This document shows, piece after piece, positions 41,706 to 51,148 of a stretch of DNA of 64,000 nucleotides (positions are counted from its first letter, which is position 1; each line of letters starts with the position of its first letter). Source of the stretch: RGIG9115 sp045128915. Lineage in GTDB: Bacteria; Bacillota; Clostridia; UBA1381. The position numbers were made by a program, and so were the translations under genes. The notes beneath the pieces are model-generated. The model was given only the letters and a program-made list of their open reading frames with translations, was not told the DNA's origin and did not search any database. The stretch is from contig JBGVIT010000034.1 of NCBI GenBank assembly GCA_045128915.1, forward strand, positions 1 through 64,000, given 5' to 3'.

Positions 41706-44171
41706 ATGAAAAGACTATTTTACATTTCAGTAGCTGTAATGTTATTCCTGCGCTTGTTTGTAATAAACTCAACGGCCATGGTTCCCGAAAATCCGATGCT
41801 TAATTTTATAACGAACGGGAATTTTGAAACTCAAGCTGATATAGATAAAGTAGGAAAATGGTCAACAGAAACAGAATTCACATTGGCAACCGGTCAGGGT
41901 GTTGATGGTTCAAACTGTTTAGAGGTAAGTTCTAGCTCAAAAGTTGTAGACGGCATTTCAAAGGGCGATGCAAGAATTTATGCAGAAGCTCTTAAAAGTG
42001 CAATGGCAGGCGAGAAATATCACATATCAGCAAAGATCAGAATGAAAACGCAGGGAGCGACAGCAACAGTAAGATGGGCAACTGGTTATAAGGATAACTC
42101 GCAGTTTTATTTGACTACGAGTAATTCGCCATTTAACGGAAGTACGGGTGATATCACAGTAACTGACCAATGGACTTTGCTAAGTGATACTATTACAGTG
42201 CCTAGTGATTACACAAAAACAGAAATACCATTTTTTATGTTAAGATTTAAGACAGAAGAGAGGGGAGCTTATTACCTTGATGATTTTCAGATAGTTAAGC
42301 TTTCCCACAGAAATCATGTTTTAAACCCTAATTTTAATGAAGGGACTTTGAATTGGGAGGTTCGCAACGCTTCAACTGCAGGTGCGGCAACTATTGTTCC
42401 ACAAAGCACGGGTGGTGTGGATAATTCGCCCTGTCTAAGAATTGATAAAACCACATATTTGGGTGACATAAGACAATATGTTTCGCTTCAAGAGGGTGCA
42501 ACATATTATATTTCTGCTAAAATTAGATTGGAGTCGGGGAAAACAAGCAATGCAGGCCTTTTGCATTATTATAATGGTACAGGTCAATGGATTACCAACA
42601 ATCAGTCTGCTAACTCAAAAGAATGGACGACAATAAGTGGTGTTTATACGGTCCCTGTAAATGGAAACAAAAACTCGGAATTATCAATAAGAGCATCGGG
42701 AGCAGACGTTGGAGCTGCATATATTGATGATGTATGTATATTTAAGCTTGACGAAAATAAATCTCCATATGAGGTTACATATGAGGGCTTAGCAACAAAG
42801 GCTGGCACGTTAAAGGCAAATATAGATTTTTACAATACACTTTCAACCTCGATGGATTGCCCTACAGTAATTCTTGCATTATATGATGGAGAAGACAGAC
42901 TTGTAGATGTTGAAATGCAGAAAATTGTCGAAACGGACGCGTATAGTGCGTCACAGACATCGGTATCTCTTAGTGTTCCCAAAGACGATGATGATGCATA
43001 TGCAAAGCTGTTTGTGTGGGAGAGCATGGATGCCATGAAACCGTTTACAGAATTGAAAGAAAAATCTAAGTATACAATAGGATTTATCGGCGGTTCGTTA
43101 ACTGAGGGGGGTGCTACATGGATTGCAGCGGTAAAGGATTATTTTGAGGAGATTTATCCCGATAAGAATATCGTAACTGTTCAGTCGGGTATTGGAGGTA
43201 CAGGTTCTGTTTTCTGTGCGGCAAGATACGAAAAAGATATATTAAGTACGGCACCCGATTTAGTATTTATAGATACTACAGTGAATGACTCAAGAGCAAA
43301 TGAAATTGATGCTAAAGTATATATGGAGTCTATGATAAGGCAGAGCCTTAATGCTGAAAAGATTCCTGCTATTATATTCCTGCACACTCCGCAGCCAGTA
43401 GACAAAACCCACGAATTTTACGGAATGTGGGAAAATGTAAGAGATTGGAAAAACGAAGTTGCTGAATATTACGGACTCAATAGTATCGACATTTACGATT
43501 ATATGTATAAAGATTATGAGGAAAACAAGGATGTAAATGGTTGGGATTCTTATATTGATTATATGGCAGATAACGGATATACAACCTGGGTGGAAGAAGG
43601 AGTGCGATATGATGTTCATGCAGGATATGTAAAATATGGTGAAGCAATTGTTGATGCACTTGATAAAAATTTTAAATCTCTTGTAAAAAAACCTTCATAT
43701 AAACAGACAAAATATCTTGATGATGCAAGAGTTGATTGGAATTACAGATTTAGTTATCCGGATTCAATGACATATGATAACAACTGGACTTTATACAAAA
43801 CTGCTTATACCAATCCTGCAAATTCTTCACATAATATAAGCAGCGGACTTCTTTTAAAGCATCCGGGCGGAATTTTACAGACAACAACAAAGGATTCTAC
43901 TGTTACATATACATCAAGTAAAGACGCGCTTGGCTTTAATGTTTATTATATAAGTTCGACACAAGGTGCAACCGTGTCGGTTTCAGTAGACGGTGTTCAA
44001 AAAAACGCAGCTGCTTGCACATACAATGCGGCAGACAGCGGATATAATGCTTCAGGTTGGATTGCACTACCAAATGATGACAAAACGCACACAATTACAA
44101 TAACGACAAGTGGCATTGATGAAACAACTACAGTATTCCGAATGGGTTGTATTGTTGAGTGTTATGGATAA
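41706..44171 (+). CDS. Secreted SGNH-hydrolase esterase with two CBMs
   Basis: An 821-aa protein with a signal peptide (about 1-24). Two CenC-like CBMs (about 30-195, and 203-345 opening HVLNPNFNEGTLNW) are followed by an Ig-like domain (about 350-450) of the kind that ends the preceding protein. The SGNH/GDSL catalytic domain (about 454-660) has block I GGSLTEG (near 461), a Gly-rich GIGGTGS, TVND (near 526) and DVHAG with His638. A C-terminal beta-rich domain (about 671-821) follows. Such enzymes deacetylate polysaccharides; removal of O-acetyl groups would expose the glycan to the other enzymes. The final block has DVH rather than the usual DxxH. Confidence 0.82.
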   Translation: MKRLFYISVAVMLFLRLFVINSTAMVPENPMLNFITNGNFETQADIDKVGKWSTETEFTLATGQGVDGSNCLEVSSSSKVVDGISKGDARIYAEALKSAMAGEKYHISAKIRMKTQGATATVRWATGYKDNSQFYLTTSNSPFNGSTGDITVTDQWTLLSDTITVPSDYTKTEIPFFMLRFKTEERGAYYLDDFQIVKLSHRNHVLNPNFNEGTLNWEVRNASTAGAATIVPQSTGGVDNSPCLRIDKTTYLGDIRQYVSLQEGATYYISAKIRLESGKTSNAGLLHYYNGTGQWITNNQSANSKEWTTISGVYTVPVNGNKNSELSIRASGADVGAAYIDDVCIFKLDENKSPYEVTYEGLATKAGTLKANIDFYNTLSTSMDCPTVILALYDGEDRLVDVEMQKIVETDAYSASQTSVSLSVPKDDDDAYAKLFVWESMDAMKPFTELKEKSKYTIGFIGGSLTEGGATWIAAVKDYFEEIYPDKNIVTVQSGIGGTGSVFCAARYEKDILSTAPDLVFIDTTVNDSRANEIDAKVYMESMIRQSLNAEKIPAIIFLHTPQPVDKTHEFYGMWENVRDWKNEVAEYYGLNSIDIYDYMYKDYEENKDVNGWDSYIDYMADNGYTTWVEEGVRYDVHAGYVKYGEAIVDALDKNFKSLVKKPSYKQTKYLDDARVDWNYRFSYPDSMTYDNNWTLYKTAYTNPANSSHNISSGLLLKHPGGILQTTTKDSTVTYTSSKDALGFNVYYISSTQGATVSVSVDGVQKNAAACTYNAADSGYNASGWIALPNDDKTHTITITTSGIDETTTVFRMGCIVECYG

Positions 44172-44194
44172 ATAATACGGAAAGGTGATTTGTT

Positions 44195-45754
44195 ATGAAA
44201 ATAGTTATTAGATTAATGGTTGTATGTTCTATGCTTGTATCTTTTTGCACCAGTATTGCAGGTGCTCAAAGCTTAGAAAATCCAAATATTATTACAAATG
44301 GTGATTTTTCAGCTAATTTCGATGGATGGGAAGTTAGAAATATAACAAATGCAGATGCTGCAACAGTTACTCCATTAAGTTCAGGCGGAGTTGACAATTC
44401 TTCTTGTATTGAGATAAGTAAGACAAGCTACCTTGGAGATATACGACAGTTTATTCAGGTAGAAGAGGGTGCAAAATACTATGTTTCTGCAAAGATGAAA
44501 ATGAAGAGCAACCCAACCAATAATGGAGGATTATTGTTTTATTACGAAGGCGGTTCTGCGTGGATTGTAAAAAATCAATCCGTAGGAACTGAATGGACCA
44601 CAATAAGCGGTGTTTTTACTGTTCCGACGGGAGGAGCTACAAAAGCAGAACTTGCAATAAGAGCGTCAAATGTCGATAATGGAGCAGCGTTTATTGATGA
44701 TGTGAAGATGTATAAATATTCTGAGGACAACCTGATTCTTAACTCTGATTTTAGTATGGGAAAAGAAATATGGGAGGTTAGAAACGCGACAACAGCAGGT
44801 GCAGCGGTAGTTACTGAGCATAGTTCGGGAGGAACAGATAACTCACCTTGTATTGAGATAAGCAAGACAAGCTATCTTGGTGATATAAGACAGTTTATTC
44901 CTGTTGAAGAAGGTACAAAATACTATATTTCTGCAAAGCTGAAGATGAAGACTACTCCAACTACTAATGCTGGATTATTGTTTTATTATGAAGGCGGTTC
45001 TGCGTGGATTGTAAAAAATCAATCCGTAGGAACTGAATGGACCACAATAAGCGGTGTTTTTACTGTTCCGACGGGAGGAGCTACAAAAGCAGAACTTGCA
45101 ATAAGAGCATCAAATATTGATAATGGAGCAGCCTTTATTGATGATGTGGTTGTAATTAGTGAGAATCTTGTTGTTATAGACGGTATTAAGGTAAATGGCG
45201 ACCCAATCACGAGTTTTGACAAAGATAAAGATGAATACGTATATAATATTCCTTACGGTACAACTGAAATCCCGAATGTTACGGCATCAGTAGGGGTGTT
45301 TGCCGATGACTTCAAGACCACATATGCTGTTGAGAATGCGACTCTTGAGGGAGCTACACTCGCAGTTACATCGCCAAGCGGATCAAAATCAAAAAGATAC
45401 ACTATACGTTTTGAGATGATGGAACAGTATACTTTAGGTGAGATTACATTTAATGGAGATTTTGTGGTGAATGGTGTGATAACTGCATTTTTACCCATTA
45501 CAAACAATTCGTTGGAAACTCTTTCAAGTCAGTTGAATGTAACTCTTATTGTGGGATTATATGATTCAAACGGTACAATGACAGACATTAAATTTGTAGA
45601 AGCAAAAAATGCTTCAGACTTTTCGATAGCACCGGGACAAACGGAAAATTTGTCTGTACCCATTACAGTCAGCGACACAGTATGCACACTGTCGGCACAT
45701 GTAATTGACAGTTTTGTGTCAGCTAATCCGCTTAGCGGCATGCAGAACTATTAA
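44195..45754 (+). CDS. Secreted protein with duplicated CenC-like CBMs
   Basis: A 519-aa protein with a signal peptide (about 1-24). CBM 1 (about 29-175) and CBM 2 (about 179-325, opening LILNSDFSMGKEIWEVRN) are near copies. Residues about 328-410 resemble a cadherin-like beta-sandwich (IDGIKVNGDPITSF, YVYNIPYGTTEIP) and about 415-519 an Ig-like domain. No catalytic residues are visible. The two CBMs share a 177-base stretch almost unchanged at the DNA level, which points to recent duplication or gene conversion. It lies 23 bases after the esterase gene and is probably cotranscribed with it. Confidence 0.82.
   Translation: MKIVIRLMVVCSMLVSFCTSIAGAQSLENPNIITNGDFSANFDGWEVRNITNADAATVTPLSSGGVDNSSCIEISKTSYLGDIRQFIQVEEGAKYYVSAKMKMKSNPTNNGGLLFYYEGGSAWIVKNQSVGTEWTTISGVFTVPTGGATKAELAIRASNVDNGAAFIDDVKMYKYSEDNLILNSDFSMGKEIWEVRNATTAGAAVVTEHSSGGTDNSPCIEISKTSYLGDIRQFIPVEEGTKYYISAKLKMKTTPTTNAGLLFYYEGGSAWIVKNQSVGTEWTTISGVFTVPTGGATKAELAIRASNIDNGAAFIDDVVVISENLVVIDGIKVNGDPITSFDKDKDEYVYNIPYGTTEIPNVTASVGVFADDFKTTYAVENATLEGATLAVTSPSGSKSKRYTIRFEMMEQYTLGEITFNGDFVVNGVITAFLPITNNSLETLSSQLNVTLIVGLYDSNGTMTDIKFVEAKNASDFSIAPGQTENLSVPITVSDTVCTLSAHVIDSFVSANPLSGMQNY
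44528..45148 (+). repeat. Near-identical 177-base direct repeat inside the CBM gene
   Basis: Copies at 44528-44704 and 44972-45148, exactly 444 bases apart (148 codons), differ at only a handful of positions (for example TTACGAAGG/TTATGAAGG and GTCGAT/ATTGAT). Flanking parts of the CBM repeats are more diverged, so this core has probably been homogenised. Confidence 0.85.
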
Positions 45755-45788
45755 AAACTGAAAATTATTCAACAAGGAGAAAAACACA

Positions 45789-46808
45789 ATGAAGATAAAG
45801 CATATATTTTTTCCACAGGTGAATACGGCAAAAATTGTTGAGGAAGAAACTTGTGATCCGTCTGAAAATGAGGTTGTTGTACAAACTGCGTTCAGTTCAA
45901 TCAGCTGTGGTACGGAAAAGGCAAACATCACAGGAGTCCCGGCGGTAAGTATAAATTCAGAAGAGGATTGTGAGGTTATTTTTCCAAGATATGGAGGATA
46001 TTCAAGCTCGGGTATAGTTATAGCTAAAGGCGATAAAGTTGCCACTGTTGAAATTGGTGACAGAGTGGCTATGTCTTGTAGTTTTCACAAAAGTATAAAT
46101 ACATTAAATGAAAGTGATGTTGTAAAAATAACAGATGATAGGGTTTCCTTACAGAGTGCAGCACTTTGTTACATAGGCACGTTTTCGATTGCAGCTGTGA
46201 GAAAAACCAAATTGGAACTTGGTGAGTCTGCTATGGTTATGGGACTTGGGATATTAGGCCTGTTGGCTGTCCAATTCGCAAAGCTTGCAGGAGCAGCACC
46301 GGTTATTGCAGTAGACCCGGTAAAAGAAAGACGTGAAAAAGCATTAAAATTAGGTGCTGATTATGCTTTTGATCCATTTGATATAGATTTTGTTGAAAAG
46401 GTTAAAGAAGTTTCAGATGGTGGGGTTAATGTTGCAATCGAAGTAACAGGCTTTGGCTCCGGGCTTAATCAATGTCTTGATTGTATGAAAAAGTTTGGAA
46501 GGGTTGCACTTCTTGGTTGCACAAGAGATAAGAATTTTACCGTGGATTATTATAGAAAAGTTCACGGCCCCGGTATTCAGCTTATTGGTGCTCACACACA
46601 TGCACGTCCACAGTATGATTCCTATCCCGGATATTTTACTCAAAGGGATGATATAAAGGCGATTCTTAAGCTTTGTGCGATGGGCAGAATAACCCTTGAT
46701 GGTATGGTGGATGAAGTTTATAAACCTGAAGAATGTGAAAATGTTTATGCTCGGTTGATAAACGACAAAGATTATCCGCCTGTTATGCAATTTGACTGGG
46801 GAGAGTAA
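45789..46808 (+). CDS. Medium-chain (zinc-type) alcohol dehydrogenase family protein
   Basis: A 339-aa MDR protein. The N-terminal GroES-like domain carries SISCGTEK. The Rossmann nucleotide-binding segment is MGLGILGLLAVQFAKLAGAAPVIAVD near residues 152-177; Asp at the end of the second strand suggests NAD preference. The structural-zinc Cys cluster is absent, as in bacterial members acting on sugars. It is followed 1 base later by a Gfo/Idh/MocA dehydrogenase, and the two probably oxidise or epimerise a sugar. CAAGGAG precedes the start. Confidence 0.85.
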   Translation: MKIKHIFFPQVNTAKIVEEETCDPSENEVVVQTAFSSISCGTEKANITGVPAVSINSEEDCEVIFPRYGGYSSSGIVIAKGDKVATVEIGDRVAMSCSFHKSINTLNESDVVKITDDRVSLQSAALCYIGTFSIAAVRKTKLELGESAMVMGLGILGLLAVQFAKLAGAAPVIAVDPVKERREKALKLGADYAFDPFDIDFVEKVKEVSDGGVNVAIEVTGFGSGLNQCLDCMKKFGRVALLGCTRDKNFTVDYYRKVHGPGIQLIGAHTHARPQYDSYPGYFTQRDDIKAILKLCAMGRITLDGMVDEVYKPEECENVYARLINDKDYPPVMQFDWGE

Positions 46809-46809
46809 G

Positions 46810-47811
46810 ATGAGAAAAGTAAAGGTTGCCCAGATTGGTACAAGTATGCATTCTCACGGTTTGAATGTTTTTGAAAATTTGAGGAAGCAATCTGATGTTT
46901 TTGATGTTGTTGGATATGTTTTTCCTGAAAATGAAAGGGAAAAGTTCCCCAATCATATGGCGGTGTTTGAAGGTGCTCGAGAGCTTACTCTTGATGAGGT
47001 TTTAAACAACCCCGAGATTGAGGCTGTTACCATAGAAACTGAGGAAATATACTTACCTAAGTATGCTATTATGGCGGCAAAGGCCGGCAAGCATATTCAT
47101 ATGGAAAAACCCGGAGGTATTCGTCTTTCGGATTTTGAGAATTTGATTGGCGTGGTAAAGGAAACCGGGAAAGTTTTTCATATGGGATATATGTACAGAT
47201 ATAATCCTTGTGTTTGTGAATTGATGAAAAAAATCAAAGCAGGGGAACTTGGAGAAATAATCAGTGTGGAAGCACAAATGAATAGTAAAAATCAGGAGTG
47301 CGCCCGAGAATGGATAAATATTTTTCCGGGAGGTATGATGTTCTTCCTTGGTTGTCATATGATAGACCTTATATTGCAAATAAAGGGTATGCCGGATAAT
47401 GTAGTTGCATATAACAGGCGAACTGAATTGAATGGGATTATGTCAGAAGATTGTGCAATGGCAGTTCTTGAGTATAAAAACGGTGTATCTTTTGCCAGAA
47501 GTTGCGCAATAGAAATGGGAGGCTTTGGTAGACGGCAGCTTGTTGTCACAGGAACAAAAGGAACTATCGAAATAAAACCTCTTGAAATGTTTGCAGACGG
47601 AGGATTATATACCACTATGACCGAATGTGTCTTACCTGATTGGAACGACAAGGGTGTTACGGTTAAAAGTGATGTTTATGATCGTTACGATGCTATGATG
47701 TCATCATTCGCCGCCATGGTGCGTGGTGAAAAGGAAAATCCATGGTCCTATGATTATGAATTGGAATTATATAAAACAATTTTAAAGGCGTGCGGAAATG
47801 AAATTAAGTAG
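46810..47811 (+). CDS. Gfo/Idh/MocA-family oxidoreductase
   Basis: A 333-aa protein; ATG at 46810 directly follows the upstream stop, with GGGAG inside the upstream gene. The N-terminal Rossmann segment is KVAQIGTSMHSHGLNVF and the signature EKP motif reads HIHMEKPGG near residue 98-106. Family members oxidise hydroxyl groups of sugars or inositols or catalyse NAD-dependent glycoside cleavage. It overlaps the next gene by 14 bases. Confidence 0.88.
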   Translation: MRKVKVAQIGTSMHSHGLNVFENLRKQSDVFDVVGYVFPENEREKFPNHMAVFEGARELTLDEVLNNPEIEAVTIETEEIYLPKYAIMAAKAGKHIHMEKPGGIRLSDFENLIGVVKETGKVFHMGYMYRYNPCVCELMKKIKAGELGEIISVEAQMNSKNQECAREWINIFPGGMMFFLGCHMIDLILQIKGMPDNVVAYNRRTELNGIMSEDCAMAVLEYKNGVSFARSCAIEMGGFGRRQLVVTGTKGTIEIKPLEMFADGGLYTTMTECVLPDWNDKGVTVKSDVYDRYDAMMSSFAAMVRGEKENPWSYDYELELYKTILKACGNEIK

Positions 47812-49342
47812 TATTTTTACAGACCATATGGTGTTGCAGGCGAATCAGACTATTCGCATTTTTGGGGAAGGTAAAGGCGTAATAACAGTTTCGTTTTTGG
47901 AAGAAAGAAAAAAACTTGTTTCAAAAGAAGAAAAATGGTGTGTTGAACTTCCTCCAAAAGATTATGGCGGACCGTATTCCATGACAATTAATCTGGATGA
48001 CAAAGAATATGTTTTTAAAGATATTTATGTAGGTGAAGTCTGGCTGGCATCAGGACAATCTAATATGGAGATGCCTCTGTTTCGCACTGAGTACGGTTTA
48101 GAGGAAGCAAAACATTCAAAAAATGATATGTTAAGATTTTTTACAGTGCCAAGGAGGTTCGAAAAAAATACAGAAAACTATTGGTGGCATTTTGAATGTT
48201 GCGAGTCTGTTGATACTCCTTGGCAGATTTGTTGTGAAGAGTCTGCTTTACATTTTTCTGCGTTAGGATACTATACGGTAAAAGAATTGCAAATGAAATT
48301 AGGTGTTGCAGTAGGTATTATATCCTGTAATTGGGGCGGTATGCCAATTGAAACATTTATAAAAAGAGAGTATTTTAACCGACATCCTGTGTTGGAGCAA
48401 AGGCTAGAGGAATTTAATCGGCGTATAGAATCAATAGATTATGATAAATATCTTTTGGACCTTGAACGGGCAAAAGAAAATCTTCATAAGCATTGCGATT
48501 CTATTGGATATGATCAGATTGAAAAAGTAAGACAAATGGGTGTTCGTGCAACTGCGGGAATGCCGGATAGTGAACCATGGGAATTACCCTTTGGTATATA
48601 TAAGCCTGGCGAGCCGGGAGTGCTTTTTGAATCAATGTTTGAAAGAATAGCTCCTTTTTCTGTTAAAGGGATGCTTTGGTACCAGGGAGAATCAAATAAT
48701 AGTTTTGATTATTTAAATAAATACATCGTATTTATGGAATGTATAAAAGAAGAGTTTAAGTGCTATGATATGAAATTTTACGCTGTTGAGTTGGCATCGT
48801 ATTGCCTTGAGGAAACAGCTCAAGATGCATTTGTGTTTGGAAATAACTGGGCATTTACAAGAGAGCAACAACAGAAAGTGACCGAACTTGCTGATAATAA
48901 TTATCTTATAACCTCTATGGAACTTGGAGATATGAGTGATGTTCATCCGATTCAGAAAAAAGAATTGGCTAAAAGAGTTTTATTAAAGGTGCTTAAAAAC
49001 TCATATGGTTTTGAAATATATGCTGATCAACCTACATTCAAGGAAGTGGAATTCAAAGACGGCAAAGCATATATTTACCTTAATAATGCTGATGGATTAT
49101 ATTCAAATGACCTGTCAAAGGTAAAAATGTATATATGTGATAAAACACATGTTTTGAAAAAAGCAGATATAAAAATAGAAAATAATACGATTGTTTTAAG
49201 TAGTGGAGAGGTTAAAAACCCCGAAATAGTAAGATATGCATTTAACTGGTGTTATACAGGCGGGCATATATATAACAAATCGGGACTGCCTCTCGCACCA
49301 TTTAGAACAGACAATGATATTTTTTCAGAGGATAATGTATAA
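47798..49342 (+). CDS. Sialate O-acetylesterase-like SGNH enzyme
   Basis: A 514-aa protein without a signal peptide. An N-terminal beta domain (MKLSSIFTDHMVLQ) is typical of sialate 9-O-acetylesterase-like proteins. The SGNH nucleophile motif is SGQSNM (residues 85-90, Ser88), with a later WYQGESNN and C-terminal DVHPIQK supplying the Asp/His pair. Such enzymes remove acetyl groups from sialic acids or plant polysaccharides. The cytoplasmic location suggests it trims imported oligosaccharides, complementing the secreted esterase at 41706. Confidence 0.88.
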   Translation: MKLSSIFTDHMVLQANQTIRIFGEGKGVITVSFLEERKKLVSKEEKWCVELPPKDYGGPYSMTINLDDKEYVFKDIYVGEVWLASGQSNMEMPLFRTEYGLEEAKHSKNDMLRFFTVPRRFEKNTENYWWHFECCESVDTPWQICCEESALHFSALGYYTVKELQMKLGVAVGIISCNWGGMPIETFIKREYFNRHPVLEQRLEEFNRRIESIDYDKYLLDLERAKENLHKHCDSIGYDQIEKVRQMGVRATAGMPDSEPWELPFGIYKPGEPGVLFESMFERIAPFSVKGMLWYQGESNNSFDYLNKYIVFMECIKEEFKCYDMKFYAVELASYCLEETAQDAFVFGNNWAFTREQQQKVTELADNNYLITSMELGDMSDVHPIQKKELAKRVLLKVLKNSYGFEIYADQPTFKEVEFKDGKAYIYLNNADGLYSNDLSKVKMYICDKTHVLKKADIKIENNTIVLSSGEVKNPEIVRYAFNWCYTGGHIYNKSGLPLAPFRTDNDIFSEDNV

Positions 49343-51120
49343 TGAGCGAAATAATTATACCAATTAAAAATTTTGACGGTAATGAATACATATTTTTTCC
49401 CGCTTGTGCTTACAACGGAAACAGATTTAATTCATTAAAAAAAATGTATCCGCCAAGCTTTACTCATGATGAAGCAATTGTTGATATGCCTGTTACTATT
49501 ACAGATGTGCCGAGGCTAAATATAGATGGTAGCGGTGCTATCGAAGTAACAACAGGAGATGTTTCAGTCCCATGCATGGGAATGTTTTCTAAAGAGCGTA
49601 AGTCGGGCATGTTAGTGTTTACTGTTCAGCAGGTGAATAATAAAAATTTAGGCCTTACATATTCAAATGGTGAGTTTAAAATAAGCAGTCCCAATAATCG
49701 CAAGAACATTTATATATGGCCTTTTATGAAAGAAAATCCTGATTATTGCGCGGAAAAATCTGAAGAAACTGATGAATTTGATTATAAGGTGCTGGAGTTC
49801 CCGTGTGCGGACATAAAAAGTTTTTATAATGTATTTTTCGAAAATCGTAAGATAATGGGAATGGATTCACAAAATCCTGTAAATTTAAGCGAAGATGAGC
49901 AATGGCAAATTCAACGTACGAAATTTAATGCTATAAATTATAATCCTTTGTGGGGTTATAATTTAATTGCAACACATGAAAGACAGGCTTTTGGTTGGTG
50001 TAATTCGCCGCTTGCGTCTTATGCTATGATGAAGTTGGGCGACGAAGTTGAATGCCAACGCAGTGAAGCAAGCCTTGATTACATTTTTAAAGTACAGGCA
50101 GAATCAGGATTTTTGCCCGGGATGGTTAATCGTGAAGGAGTTTCTTTGGGTGACGGCTTTGGCAACGAAGGAACTCAAAATCGTTTGCTTATCCGTCGTG
50201 CGGCGGATGTGCTCTATTTTGTGTTTAAGCATTTTGATTTGTATAAAGAACGTGGTATCGACATTCCTCAAAAGTTTGTTGAGGGCACACGCAAGCTTGC
50301 TGATGCTTTTGTTAAGCTTTGGGAGAAATATGGTCAGCTTGGCCAGCTTGTTGACTATAAAACCGGCGATATTATTGTTGGTGGTTCGACCTGTGGAGCG
50401 CTTGTTCCCGCAGCTCTCGCAAGGGCATACACGTTTTTTGACGATATTGTATATTTGCATACTGCCGAGAAAATTGCAATGCAGTATTATAATCGAGATG
50501 CATTAAATGGTTATACAACAGGGGGACCTGCTGAAATTTTGCAGTGTCCTGATAGTGAAAGTGCATTTTCGTTGCTTGAAAGTATGGTTGTTTTGTATGA
50601 AACGACAAATGACAAAAACTGGCTTGAATATGCAGAATTTATGGCGCATTTTTGCAGTAGCTGGGTAGTTTCTTATAACTATAAATTCCCTGAAGAATGT
50701 GAGTTTGCAAGGCTGGGTATTAAAACTGTCGGAACTGTTTTTGCAAACATACAGAATAAGCATAGTGCTCCGGGAATATGCACATTATCTGGGGATAGTT
50801 TGTATAAACTTTATAAGCTTACGAATAATAATGATTATCTTGAACTTATTATTGATATAAAAAAAGCAATTAGTCAGTGTATGTCAACAGAAGAACGTCC
50901 GATATATTCGTGGGCATTGCCAAAAGACCCGACACTTAATCCGGACGGGGAACCTTGCCCCTCTGAGAAACTTCCGCCGGGAACTATATGTGAACGGGTT
51001 AATATGTCTGACTGGGAAACAAGAGCTTGTATTGGCGGTGTGTTTAACGGAAGTTGTTGGAGCGAAATTAGTAATTTGCTAACACTGGCAGAATTGCCGG
51101 ATAAATTATTTAAGATGTAA
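49342..51120 (+). CDS. Six-hairpin glycosidase-like protein
   Basis: A 592-aa cytoplasmic protein; the start ATG overlaps the preceding stop by one base. An N-terminal beta-sandwich (about 1-165) is followed by a helical barrel (about 200-590) with repeated aromatic helices (SPLASYAMMKLGDEVE, FGNEGTQNRLLIRRAADVLY, CGALVPAALARAY, ESAFSLLESMVVLYE). This is consistent with the six-hairpin (alpha/alpha)6 glycosidase superfamily. I cannot place it in a numbered GH family. Candidate acids are in GDGFGNEGTQN and CPDSESAF. Its place between an acetylesterase and a rhamnosidase-like gene implies oligosaccharide hydrolysis. Confidence 0.7.
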   Translation: MSEIIIPIKNFDGNEYIFFPACAYNGNRFNSLKKMYPPSFTHDEAIVDMPVTITDVPRLNIDGSGAIEVTTGDVSVPCMGMFSKERKSGMLVFTVQQVNNKNLGLTYSNGEFKISSPNNRKNIYIWPFMKENPDYCAEKSEETDEFDYKVLEFPCADIKSFYNVFFENRKIMGMDSQNPVNLSEDEQWQIQRTKFNAINYNPLWGYNLIATHERQAFGWCNSPLASYAMMKLGDEVECQRSEASLDYIFKVQAESGFLPGMVNREGVSLGDGFGNEGTQNRLLIRRAADVLYFVFKHFDLYKERGIDIPQKFVEGTRKLADAFVKLWEKYGQLGQLVDYKTGDIIVGGSTCGALVPAALARAYTFFDDIVYLHTAEKIAMQYYNRDALNGYTTGGPAEILQCPDSESAFSLLESMVVLYETTNDKNWLEYAEFMAHFCSSWVVSYNYKFPEECEFARLGIKTVGTVFANIQNKHSAPGICTLSGDSLYKLYKLTNNNDYLELIIDIKKAISQCMSTEERPIYSWALPKDPTLNPDGEPCPSEKLPPGTICERVNMSDWETRACIGGVFNGSCWSEISNLLTLAELPDKLFKM

Positions 51121-51148
51121 GACTTACTTTATTTAGGGAGACGTACAT

